A stretch of 64,000 nucleotides of DNA from assembly GCF_030063355.1 (NCBI RefSeq), contig NZ_JASISZ010000001.1:1-64000 (forward strand), given 5' to 3'. A model generated the notes under the pieces. It saw only the letters and a list, made by a program, of their open reading frames with translations, made no database searches and was not told where the DNA came from. A program made the translations under genes and the position numbers. This DNA is from Streptomyces sp. PH10-H1 (GTDB lineage: Bacteria > Actinomycetota > Actinomycetes > Streptomycetales > Streptomycetaceae). Shown one piece after another: positions 26,405 to 34,090 of this stretch; the stretch's first letter is position 1; each line of letters begins with the position of its first letter.

Positions 26405-26908
26405 TTAATTGACCCAAGCCTTCTGGGCATCAACGGGCGCCACTTCTCTGATGCGGTTCACCACCGCTTCCCAATCGTGGTGCGCGGTAACAACGTCTTG
26501 ATCGACTTTGGCGATTTCATTGTTGACGCAGTCCCTGTCCTTCATGTCTTCGCTGGAGGCCAGCTGATTAACAAGCTGGTTCGTTCGAGCATCAGGAGAG
26601 TTAGCCAGGGTGCGCAAATTAAGGTCAGGATTGTTGGGATTGTTCTGGCAGCCATCCGACAAACTGATGCTAGGGTCTGAATGGTTAAGATCATCCTGGA
26701 GCTTGGCAGCCGCATTGTAGTTCGCGACAGCATTTTTAAAAGTATTCCAATCCTGGGTCGCCGGAGAGGAGCTCGTCTGTGCCGGGTTGGGCACATGCGT
26801 GCTCGTGGACCCGCAAGAGGTGGCCGCTATGGCGAAAATCGCAGTCGCAGCAGATACGTTGGCAGCAAGTTTGGGATTTCCCAGGGGTCGCCGGTGATTC
26901 GGCATCAT
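26405..26908 (-). CDS. Small exported lipoprotein-like protein, unknown function
   Basis: A 167-residue protein, not recognised. The N-terminus has a positively charged start, a hydrophobic stretch and AATSC resembling a lipobox. The mature part is Asn/Asp-rich with two further cysteines (DGCQN and DRDCVN) that could form a disulfide. Its base composition is clearly lower in GC than the surrounding chromosome, which suggests acquisition by transfer. GAGGG lies six bases before the ATG. It belongs to the degraded island next to tRNA-Lys. Confidence 0.6.
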   Translation of the reverse strand: MMPNHRRPLGNPKLAANVSAATAIFAIAATSCGSTSTHVPNPAQTSSSPATQDWNTFKNAVANYNAAAKLQDDLNHSDPSISLSDGCQNNPNNPDLNLRTLANSPDARTNQLVNQLASSEDMKDRDCVNNEIAKVDQDVVTAHHDWEAVVNRIREVAPVDAQKAWVN

Positions 26909-26940
26909 AGTCCACCCTCGATCGAATGGTAAGAAACGAC

Positions 26941-26977
26941 CTACGGCACGAGCGCCGCGTCACCCCACGTGCCGTAG
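26941..26977. terminator. Hairpin between island genes
   Basis: A perfect 10-bp stem, CTACGGCACG (26941-26950) with CGTGCCGTAG (26968-26977), encloses a 17-base loop. It lies between two leftward island genes and could terminate the upstream one. The loop is longer than usual, so the role is uncertain. Confidence 0.5.
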
Positions 26978-27304
26978 TAGCTTTGAATTTCTTCCAATGG
27001 CGACCGAGGTTTCCATTCACCGTGGCGGCACTGTTGTCTACGCCGGTGGAGGTCAACGGATCGGTATCGCTCAGGTACTGCGTTTCGGAGGATGAGGTCG
27101 TTGACCCACTCGCTGTGCTCCCCGATGTTGGCCCGCTCTCTGCGGTGGACGCTGTGGGTGACTGCCCGTCACGGTTGGCCGGCTGGAGGGTGAGCTCCCC
27201 GAGCCTCCTGAACCGCAAGCGGCCGCAAGGAGGGCCGCCGCCATTGCAGTGCACACTGGCCCAGCCTTGACAATTGAACCCAGTAGTCTTCTCTCCGCTT
27301 TCAT
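26941..27304 (-). pseudogene. Frameshifted small lipoprotein gene
   Basis: It starts well (MKAERRLLGSIVKAG, then a hydrophobic run and LLAAACGSGG, a lipobox with its Cys) from the ATG at 27304. After about 45 residues the frame becomes meaningless and ends at 27071. A second frame carries on with NRDGQSPTASTAESGPTSG and QYLSDTDPLTSTGVDNSAA, and a third with QSYYGTWGDAALVP ending at 26941. The sensible pieces in order suggest a secreted lipoprotein of about 120 residues with two frameshifts. Sequencing error cannot be excluded. Confidence 0.5.
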
Positions 27305-27334
27305 CGGCGCCTGAGTCCTTCTGCTGGATTTGTT

Positions 27335-27886
27335 TCAGACGGGCGGGGCTTGAGGAGGTTCTGGAGGTTCCGGAGGGATATTGGATGTGCCTGGGGGAGG
27401 GGAGGGCAGGTTCGATATGCCGCCGCCCCGGCTCCGTTTGAGCATAAATCCTGTTATTGCGAACATGATGGTTGTCAGCGCAAATACGAGTCCAAGCCAC
27501 ACTCCGACGCCAGTGGATACCTGGGTGGTCGTGCCAGAACTGTTGTTGATGTCGGCCAAATCGGATACATCGGAGACCTTGATGATGTAGATCACTGCCA
27601 GGTTTGAAGCGGGTAGGAGTGCAGCGGTCAGATACATTCCCTGACCGGTTGCCAGTGCGCAATAGGTCAGGATTATCGTTGCCAGTGCCATGACGATAAT
27701 GAGCGCAGGTCCCGCAGCCTGCATATTGTTACCGAAGGCGTTCAAGCTTTGGCCGGGTATCGACAACCAGGGCGGGAAAAGCATGATGACACTGAGTAGC
27801 GCAGACGCCACGGCTCCGAGCGAGTGCCAGTCGCGAGCCAGATTTATGGCGTTGGGCTTTATTGCAAACGGGAAGCGGGTTGACAT
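27335..27886 (-). CDS. Small multi-pass membrane protein, unknown function
   Basis: 183 residues, not recognised. Four hydrophobic segments are visible (LGAVASALLSVIMLFPPWL, ALIIVMALATIILTYCAL, TAALLPASNLAVIYII, GVWLGLVFALTTIMFAITGF), followed by a proline-rich cytoplasmic tail (PPEPPEPPQAPP). The ATG at 27886 has GGAGG ten bases upstream and is preferred to one at 27925. GC content is low for this chromosome. With its two lipoprotein-like neighbours on the same strand it may form a small secretion or surface-related island operon. Confidence 0.65.
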   Translation of the reverse strand: MSTRFPFAIKPNAINLARDWHSLGAVASALLSVIMLFPPWLSIPGQSLNAFGNNMQAAGPALIIVMALATIILTYCALATGQGMYLTAALLPASNLAVIYIIKVSDVSDLADINNSSGTTTQVSTGVGVWLGLVFALTTIMFAITGFMLKRSRGGGISNLPSPPPGTSNIPPEPPEPPQAPPV

Positions 27887-28193
27887 GATTCGGCGGCCTC
27901 CGATCACTGATTCGTCGTGAACCATTCAGACCCATGCTTCGTCCTTCTCGCGGCCACCGCAACGCCGCTTACTCCACCAGAGTGAACGGGGTTTAGCTTT
28001 TCGGGTGCGGAAAGGGTGGTTCGACCGGACCAACCGCCATGGAACAGCAGCAGTCAGAAATTGATATCCCAAGGGTCGCCCCGGTGTTGAATGATCTGGG
28101 TGGGGGACTCCGGTGCTCTGGTCGGACCCATCCGCGCGCTGAGGGACTGCGCGGTCACGGCCCCTCGCCGACATCGAGGCCCGGGAACGCCAA
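27887..28193. other. Gene-free interval between the island genes and tRNA-Lys
   Basis: No convincing coding frame on either strand. The left part is AT-richer and may hold the promoter of the leftward membrane-protein gene. The right part returns to normal GC. No copy of the tRNA 3' end was found in it. Confidence 0.6.
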
Positions 28194-28224
28194 AGGGCGT
28201 TCTTCCCGGGGGAAGAACGCCCTG
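28194..28224 (-). terminator. Terminator of tRNA-Lys copy 1
   Basis: AGGGCGTT plus CTTCC pairs with GGAAGAACGCCCT (one bulged T) directly after the 3' end of the leftward tRNA. A similar hairpin follows tRNA-Lys copy 3 at 51973-52002. Confidence 0.8.
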
Positions 28225-28245
28225 GTCAGGCGATTGCCTCGCTGT

Positions 28246-28319
28246 GCGCCGCCAGGGACTCGAACCCCGGACCCGCTGATTAAGAGTCAGCTGCTCTAAC
28301 CAACTGAGCTAGCGGCGCC
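28246..28319 (-). tRNA. tRNA-Lys(CTT), copy 1
   Basis: A 74-base cloverleaf: acceptor GCGCCGC/GCGGCGC, D-arm GCTC/GAGC, anticodon loop CTCTTAA with anticodon CTT, T-loop TTCGAGT and discriminator A. CCA is not encoded. The sequence is identical to the copies at 29157 and 52024. The 3' end faces the degraded island. Confidence 0.97.
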
Positions 28320-28439
28320 TGCTGACATGGAAGATCGTACCCGATCCCCGAGGGTGCTCAAAAACGGGCGGCGGATTGCCGCCAGGCGGGATCCTGCCAG
28401 CCCGCATCGGTACGCTGCGCACCCGCTGGCCGATAGATC

Positions 28440-29144
28440 ATGTGCATGACGCCGATAGGACGCCGCGCCTCCCTGGTCGCCAGCGCTACCGCGCTCGCGC
28501 TCAGTACCGGAATCCTCCTTCCCACGACCCCCACGACCCCCACGACCCCCGCGGCCGCCGCGACCGCCGCCCCGGGCGCTACCCCGCACACCGCGGCACC
28601 GAGGGCCACGACGTACGACGTCACCCTGGTCACCGGGGATGTCGTGCACTTCGCCGACGGGGCCGCCAACCAGGACACCGTCACCGTGGACCGCCCGCAC
28701 GGCGCCCGCGGCGGCGTGCACATCCAGCAGGCGGGCGGTGAGACCTGCGTCCTGCCGGACGAGGCGCTGCCGCTGCTCGCCGCCGGGAAGGTCGACTGCC
28801 GGCTGTTCGACGTGACCGTCCTGGTGGAGATGGGCTACGACGACGCCCGCTCCGGCGGCGTCCCCATGATCGCCACCTACATCGCCGCCGCCCGCGCCGC
28901 CCGGTCGCTGCCCGCCGCCCCCCGCGGGCAGCAGCACCATCCGGCTGCTGCCCAGCATCGGCGCGCCGCGCTCAAGGCACGGAAGAAGGACACCCGGGCC
29001 TTCTGGCAGGATGTCGCGGCCGCGCCGGCGGCCCGCTCAGCGGGCGGCCGGCCCGGGCCTTCGGCCTGCGCTGATTCTGACGTGATCATGAAGTGGGGCC
29101 GGAGGGGGCGGGTGGTCACAAGCACCCCCTCCGGCCCCGTATGA
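28440..29144 (+). pseudogene. Truncated S8 subtilisin-like peptidase
   Basis: The N-terminus is that of a large secreted serine peptidase: signal peptide, a Thr-Pro repeat, then YDVTLVTGDVVHFADG and the propeptide-like LFDVTVLVEMGYDD. Around 28920-28970 the frame slips (GSSTIRLLPSIG is readable only in another frame) and returns for AALKARKKDTRAFWQDVA. After that, homology stops and the catalytic domain is missing. Family members exceed 1000 residues. What remains (about 230) has no Asp-His-Ser triad, so it is a dead fragment trapped between two inverted tRNA-Lys genes. Confidence 0.75.
29095..29138. terminator. Strong hairpin upstream of tRNA-Lys copy 2
   Basis: A 14-bp perfect stem, GGGGCCGGAGGGGG (29095-29108) with its complement at 29125-29138, around a 16-base loop. 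It probably terminates upstream transcription. The -10 box TATGAT (29140-29145) of the tRNA follows at once. Confidence 0.75.
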
Positions 29145-29156
29145 TTGACCCCGCAA

Positions 29157-29230
29157 GCGCCGCTAGCTCAGTTGGTTAGAGCAGCTGACTCTTAATCAGC
29201 GGGTCCGGGGTTCGAGTCCCTGGCGGCGCA
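29157..29230 (+). tRNA. tRNA-Lys(CTT), copy 2
   Basis: Identical 74-base tRNA-Lys with anticodon CTT. A -10 hexamer TATGAT lies 11 bases before it. It points away from copy 1, with 837 bases between them. Confidence 0.97.
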
Positions 29231-29240
29231 CAGAGGGTCG

Positions 29241-29274
29241 AAGGCCCCTCACGGAAGCGAGGGGCCTTCTTCTT
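29241..29274 (+). terminator. Terminator of tRNA-Lys copy 2
   Basis: AAGGCCCCTC (29241-29250) pairs with GAGGGGCCTT (29259-29268) and is followed by CTTCTT. It also faces the convergent IclR gene end. Confidence 0.85.
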
Positions 29275-29321
29275 GCGTCCGGGGTGTGCCGCGTGCGTGT
29301 CCGGTGCGCGTGTGCGGCGGC

Positions 29322-30077
29322 TCAGAAGCTGAGGGCGAGCAGGACGGGTGCGGTGCGTTCGTTCAGGGTGTCGACGGCCGGCTTGAGGCGGTGCGCCTGG
29401 GAGGTGGGCATGGACAGCGCGAGGCAGCCGACCATCTTCCCGATGGTGACCGGTATCGCCGCGCAGACCGTACCGACCGCGTATTCCTGCAGGTCGAGCA
29501 TCGGGTGGCTGGCCGGCTGGCTCTCCAGTTCGGTCAGCAGGGCCTTCTCGTTGACGACGGTGCGCGAGGTGAGGCGCGCAGTCCGGTGCCGGGACAGGTG
29601 CTCGCGGCGGCTGTGGTGGTCGAGCTGCGCGAGCAGGCACTTGCCGACCGCGCTGGCATGGGCGGAGGAGCGGAAGTCCACCCACTCGTTCACGCGCGGG
29701 GTGGTGGGCCCGTCCGCCACGTCCACGACCGTCACCTCTCCGTCGTCGTACCGGCCGAAATAGACGGCGGCACCGACCTCGTCCCGCAGTTCGTTCAGGA
29801 TGCCGTTGAGCTTGTCGGCGAGGGCCTGCTCGCGGTTGGCGGCGCCCAGCAGGACGAGTGATTCACCGGTCACATATCCGCCGCCGGGCAGGAAGGCGAG
29901 ATAGCGTTCGCGCTTGAGCATGGCCAGCAGCTGCGACAGATAGCCGATGGGCACACCGATGTCGCGGGCCAGTTGCTCGGCTGTCACGCCGTGCCGGTGT
30001 CCGTCCACGGCCTCGAGCACGCGTAGCGCGTACTGGACCGCGTACACCGGCGCGATCTGTCGGTACTCAAGCGCCAC
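29322..30077 (-). CDS. IclR family transcriptional regulator
   Basis: A 251-residue regulator with an N-terminal winged helix (about residues 15-75, LARDIGVPIGYLSQLLAML) and a C-terminal IclR effector domain (HASAVGKCLLAQL, then TVCAAIPVTIGKMVGCLAL). The GTG at 30077 is preceded by AGGGGG. IclR proteins respond to small acids and regulate catabolic or secondary-metabolism genes. It is divergent from the LLM oxidoreductase across a 310-base gap containing the repeated word ATATGCAG near 30246 and 30272, a possible operator region. Confidence 0.88.
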   Translation of the reverse strand: MALEYRQIAPVYAVQYALRVLEAVDGHRHGVTAEQLARDIGVPIGYLSQLLAMLKRERYLAFLPGGGYVTGESLVLLGAANREQALADKLNGILNELRDEVGAAVYFGRYDDGEVTVVDVADGPTTPRVNEWVDFRSSAHASAVGKCLLAQLDHHSRREHLSRHRTARLTSRTVVNEKALLTELESQPASHPMLDLQEYAVGTVCAAIPVTIGKMVGCLALSMPTSQAHRLKPAVDTLNERTAPVLLALSF

Positions 30078-30387
30078 GGAATCCCCCTGCAGGTGTGCCG
30101 TTCGCATCGCGTGCGTCCTGGCCGTCGCTGCTGGTCACGGCCGATGGGCAGGCCTGTTCAACCCGGCAGCCGGGCCGTTCTCCACGATAGCCCCAACGGG
30201 CTTTCCGGTAGAGCCCGTTGACCGGCCAAGTGGTGGACTGCGTGCGTATATGCAGGACAGGGCCACATTGGCATATGCAGAAGGCATGATCGAGGAGAGA
30301 TTCGGACGAAGACCTTCCGGGAATAACCGGAGCCAGTCTCCGGTTCAAGTTGCCGCAGGCGAATACATGACCGAGGAGGCGCCCCCC

Positions 30388-31509
30388 ATGGGAGAAGAAC
30401 CGCAGACCACCGATGACATCCGCGGAGCAGCCCGCGGCAGCGCGCCCGTGCCGCTGTCCGTGCTCGACCTGGCGACCGTGGGAAGCGGGCTTACCGCCAC
30501 CCACGCCCTGCGCGCCAGTGTCGAACTGGCCAAGCTCGCCGAAGCCCGTGGATTCCACCGGATGTGGGTCGCCGAGCACCACTCGATGCCGGGCGTCGCC
30601 AGTTCGTCCCCGGCCGTGATCCTCGCCCACCTCGCCGCGTTCACCAGGACGATCCGGCTCGGTTCCGGCGGAGTGATGCTCCCCAACCACGCCCCGCTGG
30701 TGATCGCCGAGCAGTTCGGCACCCTGGAGGCGCTCGCCCCTGGCCGTATCGACCTGGGCCTCGGCCGCGCGCCTGGCACCGACGGCGCCACCTCGGCCGC
30801 GCTGCGCCGCACCGACCGCCCGGACGGTGCCGACGACTTCCCGCAGCAGCTCGCCGAGCTGACCCGGTTCCTGGACGACGACTTCCCCGACGGGCACCGC
30901 TACGCGCGGATCCACGCCATCCCGGGACCGGTGCAGGGCTCCGTGTCCGGCGGGGTGCAGTCCGCGTCCCGCCCGTCGGTATGGCTGCTCGGCTCGTCGG
31001 GCTTCAGTGCCCGGCTGGCCGGCACGCTGGGTCTGCCGTTCTCTTTCGCGCACCACTTCTCGGCGGCCAACACCGTTCCCGCGCTGGAGCTGTACCGCGA
31101 GTCGTTCCGCCCGTCCGCGGTGCTGGACCGCCCCTACGCCGCGATCGGCGTCTCCGCGCTCGCGGCGGACGAGGCCGGGGAGGCGCGCCGCCAGGTGCTC
31201 ACCGGCGCGCTGGGGATGCTGCGGCTGCGGACCGGCCGGCCGGGGCTCATCCCCTCCCCGGAGGAGGCCGCCGCGTATGAATTCAGCGCGGTGGAGCGGG
31301 ACTTCATCGACTCCTGGCTCGTCAACGTGGTGCACGGCGGCGCGGAGGAGGTGCGGGACGGCCTCGACGCCCTCGTCAAGCGGACGGGAGCGGACGAACT
31401 GATCATCACGGCCAACGCCCATACCCCTGCCGCGCGGCTGCGTTCCTACGAGTTGATCGCCGATGCGTACGGGCTTCCCGGTGGCGGTTCGCCGGGCCCC
31501 ACCGGTTAA
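30388..31509 (+). CDS. LLM class flavin-dependent oxidoreductase
   Basis: A 373-residue bacterial-luciferase-like monooxygenase. Family features include PLSVLDLATVGSGLTATHAL, FHRMWVAEHHSMPGVAS and IRLGSGGVMLPNH, with the SVWLLGSSGFSA segment further on. This matches the MsnO8-like subgroup that uses FMNH2. The ATG at 30388 has GAGGAGG nine bases upstream and is preferred over an in-frame ATG at 30367. Substrate is unknown, and regulation by the divergent IclR protein is likely from position. Confidence 0.87.
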   Translation: MGEEPQTTDDIRGAARGSAPVPLSVLDLATVGSGLTATHALRASVELAKLAEARGFHRMWVAEHHSMPGVASSSPAVILAHLAAFTRTIRLGSGGVMLPNHAPLVIAEQFGTLEALAPGRIDLGLGRAPGTDGATSAALRRTDRPDGADDFPQQLAELTRFLDDDFPDGHRYARIHAIPGPVQGSVSGGVQSASRPSVWLLGSSGFSARLAGTLGLPFSFAHHFSAANTVPALELYRESFRPSAVLDRPYAAIGVSALAADEAGEARRQVLTGALGMLRLRTGRPGLIPSPEEAAAYEFSAVERDFIDSWLVNVVHGGAEEVRDGLDALVKRTGADELIITANAHTPAARLRSYELIADAYGLPGGGSPGPTG

Positions 31510-31588
31510 GTACAGGTTTCCCGAAGGGGCGTGGTTCCGCCCCCGGATCGCCATCGGAACGCCATGTTCCGGATCCTTAAGTCAGGCT

Positions 31589-31624
31589 AAAGCCGCTCGT
31601 CAGCAGCCGCGACGGGCGGCTTTT
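31589..31624 (+). terminator. Rho-independent terminator after the LLM gene
   Basis: AAAGCCGCTCGTC pairs with GACGGGCGGCTTT (one G-T pair) around a short loop, with a T-run ending at 31624. Confidence 0.9.
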
Positions 31625-31667
31625 CGCTGGCCGGAGGGGGTTTCCGGCGGGTAGGGAACGGCGCAAT

Positions 31668-31696
31668 TGGTCTAGTCCTGAGTCTGGTTCAGACCA
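31668..31696 (+). promoter_or_regulatory. Two DasR-type (dre) elements upstream of the chitinase
   Basis: TGGTCTAGTCCT (31668-31679) and TGGTTCAGACCA (31685-31696) are direct repeats of the 12-bp chitinase element, 17 bases apart. Both match the DasR core TGGTCTAGACCA with two changes each. DasR is the GntR-type repressor released by amino-sugar phosphates. The pair lies 72-101 bases before the chitinase start. Confidence 0.8.
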
Positions 31697-31768
31697 TTGA
31701 CCGGAGCATTCCAAGAGCGCTATTCATGGCACAGCCCCGCTCCTCCCTCTCCCCCCGGAGGTCTTTCC

Positions 31769-33514
31769 GTGCAGCTCCAGAAGAGATCACTCGTGGCGGC
31801 CGCCACCAGTGCGGCCCTCGCCCTCGGCGCGATCACCGCGCTCGTCGGCGGTCTCGCCCCGGCGAGTGCCGCGGGTACCGACGCGCAGCCGGCCGCCGCG
31901 GCCGCGAGCAGCGGCGGGGTGAAGATCGCGTACTACGACCAGTGGAGCGTGTACGGCAACGCCTTCTACCCGAAGGACCTCGACACCCGGGGCATCGCCG
32001 CCAAGCTGGACGTCATCAACTACTCGTTCGGCAACATCGACCCGGTGAACCTCACCTGTTTTGAGGCCAACAAGGCCGCCTCGCAGGATGAGAACAACCC
32101 CAGCGCCGGTGACGGCGCGGGCGATTCCTTCGCCGACTACCAGAAGTCGTTCGGCGCGGCGGACAGCGTCGACGGTGTCGCGGACACCTGGAACCAGCCG
32201 ATCACGGGTGTGTTCAACCAGTTCAAGAAGCTCAAGGCGAAGCACCCCAGTCTGAAGATCAATATCTCGATCGGCGGCTGGACGTACTCCAAGTACTTCT
32301 CGGACGTCGCCAAGACCGACGCGAGCCGCAAGAAGTTCGTCGCCTCCTGCGTCGACCAGTACATCAAGGGCAATCTGCCGGTGGCCGGCGGCTTCGGCGG
32401 TTCCGGCTCCGCGGCCGGCATCTTCGACGGCATCGACCTCGACTGGGAGTACCCGGGTTCGACGGGCGGCCACCTCGGCAACCACGTGGACGCCGCGGAC
32501 AAGCAGAACTTCACGCTGCTGGCCGCCGAGTTCCGCACGCAGCTCGACGCCTACGGCACTGCCAACGGCGGCAAGAAGATGCTGCTGACCGCCGCGCTGC
32601 CGTCCGGCCAGGACAAGATCGCGCACATCGAGACCAACAAGCTCGGCCAGTACCTCGACTACGCGAACATCATGACCTACGACATGCACGGCGCCTGGGA
32701 CACGACCGGGCCGGTCTACCACCAGTCCCCGCTGAACCAGTCGGCCACCGACCCGACCGGCCCCATCGCGCCGGGCACCCAGAAGTACAGCATCTCGAAC
32801 GCGGTCGACTCCTGGCTCGACGGCAATGCCGCGTACGGCATCGCGGGTGGCTTCCCCGCCAACAAGCTGACGCTGGGCTATGAGCTCTACTACCGCGGCT
32901 GGACGGGCGTCACCGCCGGTGCCAGTCACGGTCTCGGCCAGCCCGCCACCGGCGCCGCCCCGGCCCGCAGCCTCAGCGCGACGCCCGGTATCGCGTATTA
33001 CAAGGAGCTCGGCGGAATCGTCGACAACCCCGCGACCACCTTCTGGGACGACGCGTCGAAGTCCTCGTACTTCTACAACGGCACGGAGTTCTGGACCGGT
33101 CTGAACGACCGGTCGATCCAGGCCCGGGCGGACTACGCGCACTGCCGCGGCCTGGCCGGCGCGATGATGTACTCGCTCCTGGACCTCGACACCGGCACCA
33201 CGCTGCTCAACAAGATCAACAGCGCGGTGGGCGGCTCCGCGGCCGGCTGTGGCACCACCACTCCGCCGACCACGCCCCCGACGACACCTCCCACGACGCC
33301 GCCGACCACGCCTCCGACCACGCCGCCGACGACCCCGCCGACCACGCCTCCGGCCGGCTGCGCGGGTACCTCCTGGAACGCGACCGCCATCTACACCGGT
33401 GGTGGCACCGCTTCCTGGAAGGGCCACAACTGGAAGGCCAAGTGGTGGACGCAGGGCGAGGAGCCCGGCACCACCGGCGAATGGGGCGTGTGGCAGGACC
33501 TCGGCGCCTGCTGA
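31769..33514 (+). CDS. Secreted GH18 chitinase with C-terminal chitin-binding domain
   Basis: A 581-residue exported enzyme. A signal peptide covers residues 1 to about 35. The GH18 TIM barrel carries the catalytic DGIDLDWEYP (DxxDxDxE), preceded by INISIGGWTYSKYF and followed by NIMTYDMHGAWD. A (TTPP)n linker then leads to a C-terminal CBM5/12-like domain rich in tryptophan (CAGTSWNATAIYTGG, WWTQGEEPG). The GTG at 31769 has CGGAGG seven bases upstream. The enzyme hydrolyses chitin outside the cell. Expression should be induced by chitin breakdown products through the DasR-type sites. Confidence 0.95.
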   Translation: MQLQKRSLVAAATSAALALGAITALVGGLAPASAAGTDAQPAAAAASSGGVKIAYYDQWSVYGNAFYPKDLDTRGIAAKLDVINYSFGNIDPVNLTCFEANKAASQDENNPSAGDGAGDSFADYQKSFGAADSVDGVADTWNQPITGVFNQFKKLKAKHPSLKINISIGGWTYSKYFSDVAKTDASRKKFVASCVDQYIKGNLPVAGGFGGSGSAAGIFDGIDLDWEYPGSTGGHLGNHVDAADKQNFTLLAAEFRTQLDAYGTANGGKKMLLTAALPSGQDKIAHIETNKLGQYLDYANIMTYDMHGAWDTTGPVYHQSPLNQSATDPTGPIAPGTQKYSISNAVDSWLDGNAAYGIAGGFPANKLTLGYELYYRGWTGVTAGASHGLGQPATGAAPARSLSATPGIAYYKELGGIVDNPATTFWDDASKSSYFYNGTEFWTGLNDRSIQARADYAHCRGLAGAMMYSLLDLDTGTTLLNKINSAVGGSAAGCGTTTPPTTPPTTPPTTPPTTPPTTPPTTPPTTPPAGCAGTSWNATAIYTGGGTASWKGHNWKAKWWTQGEEPGTTGEWGVWQDLGAC

Positions 33515-33530
33515 CCTGACCCCGCCTCAT

Positions 33531-33573
33531 CCGGAGCCCGCGTCCTTTCTCCCCCCACGGACGCGGGCTCCGG
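33531..33573. terminator. Bidirectional terminator after the chitinase
   Basis: A 15-bp perfect stem, CCGGAGCCCGCGTCC (33531-33545) with its complement at 33559-33573, between convergent gene ends. Confidence 0.9.
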
Positions 33574-33581
33574 CATGCCGT

Positions 33582-33980
33582 TCAGTGGTTCGTGGGCAGA
33601 TACGTGTTGCAGTACGGGGCGTAGCCCGAGCCGCTGTGCTCGATGAGCTGGGTCCCCGTGGTGGGGCCGACGATCCCGTCGACCTTGGGCACGTCGCCCC
33701 AGTTCCAGACGGAGCCCTGGAAGGCCTCGAGGGCCTCCCTCGTGTGTGGGCCCCATATGCCGTCCTGGGCGACCGCCCAGTGGTCGTTGTAGTACATGGT
33801 GCGCCAGTCGTTGAACATCTTCTGCACACACCACACCGCGTGGGTGTTGTTCGCCTGGTTGTCACCGACGTAGCCGAGCCGGGGGTCGGTGTTGGCGTTG
33901 GCCGTGCCGACCGCGGCGCCGAACGTGAGCGCGGCGGCGGCCGCCACAACGGCTGCCCTGGTGACGATCTTCTTCAGCAT
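33582..33980 (-). CDS. Secreted peptidoglycan-binding-like protein
   Basis: A 132-residue exported protein. A signal peptide ending near ANAN (about residue 30) is followed by a single PG_binding_1-like domain with GIWGPHTREALEAFQ and VDGIVGPTTGTQL. Two cysteines (AVWCVQK and PYCNTY) probably form a disulfide. No catalytic domain is attached, so it likely binds cell wall or has a structural role. It is convergent with the chitinase gene and read alone. Confidence 0.82.
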   Translation of the reverse strand: MLKKIVTRAAVVAAAAALTFGAAVGTANANTDPRLGYVGDNQANNTHAVWCVQKMFNDWRTMYYNDHWAVAQDGIWGPHTREALEAFQGSVWNWGDVPKVDGIVGPTTGTQLIEHSGSGYAPYCNTYLPTNH

Positions 33981-34090
33981 CCTGGTGTCTTCCCCTTCGA
34001 CGAGCTCTTCCAGGGAGGAATCTGTGAGGGCACACCAACGCGCCGCTAACGCGCGCCTAATCGGCGGTCAACCGCGGCGGGCGGGCGGCG

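Noticed and set aside
29176..29685. Open frame whose product ends in GTRTPDPLIKSQLL
   Set aside because: That tail is the reverse-strand translation of tRNA-Lys, a well-known false ORF ending.
33250..33354. Short periodic repeat that might be taken for a CRISPR or minisatellite
   Set aside because: It is the TTPP-coding linker of the chitinase, in frame and without spacers.
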